The translations under genes and the position numbers were made by a program. 8,202 nucleotides of DNA from Porticoccaceae bacterium (GTDB lineage Bacteria > Pseudomonadota > Gammaproteobacteria > Pseudomonadales > Porticoccaceae): contig JAHRWI010000018.1 of NCBI GenBank assembly GCA_019090225.1, positions 1 to 8,202 on the forward strand, given 5' to 3'. A model generated the notes under the pieces. It did not search any database and was not told the DNA's origin. It saw only the letters and a program-made list of their open reading frames with translations. The first letter of the stretch is position 1. Each line of letters starts with the position of its first letter. Below, piece after piece: positions 5,637 through 8,202 of the stretch.

Positions 5637-6815
5637 GCGAGCGACTGGGGCACATTTAACTGGGAGGACCCCTTCCTGATTGAACAACAACTCAGCGAAG
5701 AAGAGCGCATGATCATGGATAGCGCTCGGCAATATGCTCAGGATAAATTATTACCCCGCGTCCAGAATGCCTTTCGACAGGAGCAGACCGACCGGGAAAT
5801 TTTCAACGAAATGGGTGCACTCGGTCTGCTAGGTTCAACCATTGATGGCTACGGTTGCCCCGGCGTCAACTATGTCAGCTACGGCTTAATCGCCCGCGAA
5901 GTTGAGCGAGTCGATTCCGGTTATCGCTCGATGATGAGTGTCCAGTCCAGTCTGGTGATGTATCCGATTTATACCTATGGCAGCGAAGCACAACGAGAAA
6001 AATATCTACCCAAATTGGCCAGTGGCGAGTGGGTCGGTTGCTTTGGTCTGACCGAACCCGATCACGGTTCTGACCCCGGCGGCATGCTTAGCAGGGCGAA
6101 ATCGGTGCCGGGTGGTTACTCACTCACGGGCGCAAAAATGTGGATCAGCAATTCGCCTATTGCCGATGTCTTTGTGGTCTGGGCAAAAACCGACAATGAT
6201 GATATTCGTGGCTTTGTCCTTGAGAAAGGCATGAAGGGTTTATCTGCACCGAAAATCGAAGGCAAGCTCGCACTGCGCGCATCCATCACGGGCGAAATCG
6301 TGATGGACGAAGTCTTCGTTTCTGAAGATCACCTACTGCCCAACGTGAAAGGCTTGAAAGGGCCTTTTGGCTGTCTGAACAGCGCGCGACTGGGGATATC
6401 CTGGGGTGCCCTGGGTGCAGCCGAAGCGTGCTGGTATGCGGCGCGGGAATACACACTCGATAGACAACAGTTTGGGCGACCCCTGGCAGCCAATCAGCTC
6501 ATTCAGATGAAGCTGGCTAACATGCAAACTGAGATCAACCTGGGATTACTCGGCTCCCTACAGGCCACACGGTTGAAGGATCAGGGGCTGCTAGCACCAG
6601 AGTTGATATCGATGATGAAACGTAATAACTGCTCTAAATCACTGGACATTGCCCGACAGGCCCGAGATATGCTCGGTGGCAACGGTATTTCAGACGAGTA
6701 TCCGGTGATGCGTCATATGGTCAATCTGGAAGTAGTAAATACCTATGAAGGCACCGCTGATATCCATGCCCTGATTCTGGGCCGCGCCCAAACGGGTATT
6801 CAGGCCTTTTTCTGA
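5634..6815 (+). CDS. gcdH: Glutaryl-CoA dehydrogenase (decarboxylating)
   Basis: The 393-residue product is an acyl-CoA dehydrogenase that oxidises and decarboxylates glutaryl-CoA to crotonyl-CoA. It uses FAD and passes electrons to ETF, in the breakdown of lysine, hydroxylysine and tryptophan. It is close to human GCDH along its whole length: FNWEDP at 8-13, EVERVDSGYRSMMSVQSSLVM at the substrate site with R98 (human R94), GCFGLTEPDHGSDP at 135-148 and KMWISNSPIADVFVVWA at the flavin, GPFGCLNSARLGI at 243-255, and RQARDMLGGNGISDEY at 341-356. The catalytic base is E372 in NTYEGTADIHAL. The R98 and E372 pair marks glutaryl-CoA dehydrogenase rather than other acyl-CoA dehydrogenases. There is no mitochondrial leader and length is usual. 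The start is set by the Shine-Dalgarno before ATG 5634. The CoA-transferase and LysR-type regulator genes that accompany gcdH in Pseudomonas are not in the window. It appears monocistronic, converging with the VOC gene 48 bases away. Confidence 0.96.
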   Translation: MASDWGTFNWEDPFLIEQQLSEEERMIMDSARQYAQDKLLPRVQNAFRQEQTDREIFNEMGALGLLGSTIDGYGCPGVNYVSYGLIAREVERVDSGYRSMMSVQSSLVMYPIYTYGSEAQREKYLPKLASGEWVGCFGLTEPDHGSDPGGMLSRAKSVPGGYSLTGAKMWISNSPIADVFVVWAKTDNDDIRGFVLEKGMKGLSAPKIEGKLALRASITGEIVMDEVFVSEDHLLPNVKGLKGPFGCLNSARLGISWGALGAAEACWYAAREYTLDRQQFGRPLAANQLIQMKLANMQTEINLGLLGSLQATRLKDQGLLAPELISMMKRNNCSKSLDIARQARDMLGGNGISDEYPVMRHMVNLEVVNTYEGTADIHALILGRAQTGIQAFF

Positions 6816-6863
6816 CAGGCTGGGTTCTGGCATGCAGGATTCTCGCATGTAGAGCACCGAGCA

Positions 6864-7289
6864 TTATCGCGCAGCATCAAAATCTGCAGCCCCTGGCCCC
6901 AGGGGCTGCCCATAACTAAACTCCACATAATTACCGTTGGGATCACGCAGACCGCAGTAATAACCCACCGGATAAGCTTCTTGCCTTGGTGGCCACACTA
7001 AGCAGCCCTCTTCACCCGCCACCTCTGCGATGCTGTCCACCGCCTCGCGACTCGCCATCGCGAAACCAAAATGCCGATAATCGTTGTCAGGCAAATTGAG
7101 ATCACTACCGCCTTCCATCATCACAAAAATAAAATCACGCTCTCGCCCTGGCTCCGCCATCCAGACGATGCGTTGCGGTCCGGCGACACGGTTGTGCACC
7201 ACCGTCATACGACAAAAACTTCGATAAAATTCAATACAGGCGTCAAGGTTCGAGACGTGCAATGCCACATGGGTAATACGCGGTGTCAT
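6864..7289 (-). CDS. VOC-superfamily metalloprotein (glyoxalase/extradiol/FosA fold), substrate unknown
   Basis: The 141-residue product has two beta-alpha-beta-beta-beta modules of the vicinal oxygen chelate fold: residues 4-60 starting THVALHVSNLDACIEFYRSF, and about 70-127 ending DPNGNYVEFSYG. Likely metal ligands are H7, H73 (RHFGF) and E123 (NYVEF). The fourth ligand of glyoxalase I, a glutamate at the end of the first module, appears to be replaced by a hydrophobic residue near F55. The ligand set therefore resembles FosA and extradiol dioxygenases more than glyoxalase I. The fold and ligands are read by eye; the reaction cannot be assigned. ATG 7289-7287 is preceded by GAGAAG, a usable Shine-Dalgarno. 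The gene begins 27 bases after the acyltransferase stop on the same strand, so it is probably the second gene of that operon. The short proline- and alanine-rich tail after 128 is probably disordered. Confidence 0.85.
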   Translation of the reverse strand: MTPRITHVALHVSNLDACIEFYRSFCRMTVVHNRVAGPQRIVWMAEPGRERDFIFVMMEGGSDLNLPDNDYRHFGFAMASREAVDSIAEVAGEEGCLVWPPRQEAYPVGYYCGLRDPNGNYVEFSYGQPLGPGAADFDAAR

Positions 7290-7316
7290 AGTCTTCTCGT
7301 GTTGGCAATTTCTGGG

Positions 7317-7913
7317 CTAAACGTTATGCGGGTTTTTCGGCGTCACTTGAGCGAACTGATCAGCGATATAATCTATATTAGCAGCCATATTTTCACCCGG
7401 CGTTAACACCTCCCCCAAATGCAAAGTCTTGTTGGCATAGTCGAGCGTAGTGATTAACAACTTACTGTCCGACATCTTTGCGATACGTAAAAAACCACTT
7501 TTTAAGCGCTCAACTTTACCTCGTGTGCCCTCTGGGGTAATGATAAGGGCCATATCCCCTGCCTGGCGAATTTTGCCGGCGATATCTTCTGCGACACCCG
7601 CCGGATTAGAACGATCAATTGGAATACCACCCAACCAATACATAATGTCCTTTAATGGTTGCTTGAATAGGGTGTTTTTACCTAGCCAATGAGCATCTAT
7701 ATTCATCGCTACCGCTGCAGAAAGTCCAAATACAAAATCCCAGTTAGACGTGTGCGGCCCGGTAACGAAGATAAATCGCTGGTCTTCGGGAATCGCTCCG
7801 GTCACGCGCCAACCCATCGAGCGCAAAAACAAACCCGCAAGTTTTCGGCTAAGTGCTATGCGCCTACCCTGATGGTGGGCAGGAACGATGGGGAATATCT
7901 GATTACCTATCAT
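7317..7913 (-). CDS. PlsC-type 1-acylglycerol-3-phosphate/lysophospholipid acyltransferase family protein
   Basis: The 198-residue product has the blocks of glycerolipid acyltransferases in order: the HxxxxD catalytic motif as PHTSNWD (H54, D59), a second block KNTLFKQPL at 79-87 before GGIPIDRS at 95-102, and the phosphate-binding TPEGTR at 126-131. Such enzymes move an acyl chain from acyl-ACP or acyl-CoA to a lysophospholipid or similar acceptor at the inner face of the cytoplasmic membrane. The protein is shorter than E. coli PlsC (245 residues) and lacks a clear N-terminal membrane span, with only a moderately hydrophobic stretch at about 24-34. Its PHTSNWD block differs from the NHQS type of PlsC, so it is probably a relative with another acceptor, and no symbol is given. 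ATG 7913-7911 follows AAGG four bases upstream. First gene of a likely operon with the VOC gene. A plausible promoter lies at 7953-7982. Confidence 0.88.
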   Translation of the reverse strand: MIGNQIFPIVPAHHQGRRIALSRKLAGLFLRSMGWRVTGAIPEDQRFIFVTGPHTSNWDFVFGLSAAVAMNIDAHWLGKNTLFKQPLKDIMYWLGGIPIDRSNPAGVAEDIAGKIRQAGDMALIITPEGTRGKVERLKSGFLRIAKMSDSKLLITTLDYANKTLHLGEVLTPGENMAANIDYIADQFAQVTPKNPHNV

Positions 7914-7952
7914 TTTACCTTGCCCCGAAAGCAGTAAAATCGATATTTAAAT

Positions 7953-7982
7953 GTCATAACCAGCTCATAATAATTAGGTCAA
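7953..7982 (-). promoter_or_regulatory. Putative sigma70-type promoter for the acyltransferase-VOC operon
   Basis: Read on the minus strand, TTGACC (7982-7977) matches the -35 consensus at five of six positions. TATGAC (7958-7953) matches the -10 at four of six, with an 18-base spacer. The start would be near 7946, leaving a leader of about 33 bases before ATG 7913. Sequence inference only. Confidence 0.4.
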
Positions 7983-8159
7983 TGGGCATATCGCAGATTT
8001 ATTTTTCTAGCTCAACAATTTCTTTAATTTTTTTAAACCCCGACACTAATGGCTCTAAGGCCAAAACCAGTGACTTCAAACGAGCTTTTATAACACATCA
8101 AAACCTGACAGCAATCCACCTGATTGTCACTTTCTGCTCTATAGGCTAGCTATATTAAC

Positions 8160-8193
8160 CCTCCTAATAGGTAAAAGGAGGTGCTATATTGTG
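8160..8193 (+). promoter_or_regulatory. Near-perfect Shine-Dalgarno inside a hairpin, before a GTG start
   Basis: AAGGAGGTG at 8175-8183 is about as strong a ribosome binding site as exists, and GTG 8191 follows seven bases later. CCTCCT at 8160-8165 is the exact reverse complement of AGGAGG at 8176-8181, with a 10-base loop. The messenger can therefore hide its own Shine-Dalgarno, as in leaders that control translation by structure. The pairing is direct; regulation is inference. The copies of GCTATATT at 8149-8156 and 8183-8190 bracket this element. Confidence 0.55.
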
Positions 8194-8202
8194 GGAATAA
8201 AA
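8191..8202 (+). CDS. First four codons of a rightward gene, product unknown
   Basis: GTG GGA ATA AAA runs to the window edge after the strong Shine-Dalgarno at 8175-8183 with good spacing. Four codons cannot identify the product. It is divergent from the acyltransferase operon, with a 277-base spacer that holds a promoter for the other side. A TATATT at 8151-8156 could be a -10 element, but there is no -35 at proper spacing; TTGTCA at 8124-8129 is 21 bases away. The call rests on the ribosome binding site alone. Confidence 0.5.

Noticed and set aside
6831..6849. CATGC/GCATG inverted repeat in the convergent gap between gcdH and the VOC gene
   Set aside because: Only five base pairs and no T-run on either strand. 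Termination is expected here, but this sequence does not show it.
5611..8012. Identical 12-base string ATTTTTCTAGCT at 5611-5622 and 8001-8012
   Set aside because: About two such chance pairs are expected in a window of this size, the flanks differ, and no shared context supports a repeat element.
8028..8034. Run of seven T that might mark a rightward terminator
   Set aside because: No GC-rich stem precedes it and no rightward gene ends there.
7982..8149. A 55-codon rightward frame starting ATG 7982 with an AGG upstream
   Set aside because: The AT-rich, low-information product has no recognisable motif. Its start overlaps the better-supported -35 of the acyltransferase operon, and the upstream AGG is part of that same -35 sequence. 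I treat it as a chance frame.

Overview
The window looks like ordinary chromosomal DNA from a gammaproteobacterium, probably of the Pseudomonas/Cellvibrio side of the class. The case rests on the gene order secreted nuclease - rpmE - priA - SPOR-domain protein, which I recall from Pseudomonas, and on protein sequences that read as typical proteobacterial family members. Base composition is mixed, about half G+C, with AT-rich intergenic gaps. I see no tRNA, rRNA, CRISPR array, insertion sequence, phage gene or integration scar.

Left part (1-1361). Two minus-strand genes run toward the left edge: rpmE (ribosomal protein bL31, zinc-binding form) and, 70 bases further on, an exported staphylococcal-nuclease-type protein. 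The nuclease carries an extra C-terminal region and runs off the window. A spacer of about 240 bases separates rpmE from priA, which is divergent.

Middle (1362-5435). priA encodes the replication-restart helicase. It is followed, after a 113-base AT-rich gap full of inverted repeats, by a small membrane-anchored SPOR-domain (FtsN-like) gene. A perfect 9-bp hairpin sits directly against the SPOR start codon. The argS gene that I expect between these two in Pseudomonas is absent. The SPOR gene converges with alr (alanine racemase, minus strand). Its product supplies D-alanine to the same peptidoglycan that SPOR domains bind, so this segment combines replication restart with cell-wall synthesis and division.

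Right part (5436-8202). A divergent spacer carries a terminator-like hairpin and a plausible promoter for gcdH (glutaryl-CoA dehydrogenase of lysine/tryptophan breakdown). Its start is ATG 5634, set by a clear Shine-Dalgarno. Converging on it is a likely two-gene minus-strand operon: a PlsC-type acyltransferase followed 27 bases later by a VOC-fold metalloprotein. The last 290 bases hold a promoter for that operon. They also hold, at the very edge, a near-perfect Shine-Dalgarno and a GTG start of a rightward gene of which only four codons are visible. The Shine-Dalgarno is the 3' arm of a small hairpin.

I do not find an undescribed multi-gene system. The observations most worth a second look are small: the two hairpin-controlled start sites (3649-3694 and 8160-8193), the substituted metal ligand and extra C-terminal region in the nuclease, and the three-ligand metal pattern in the VOC protein.
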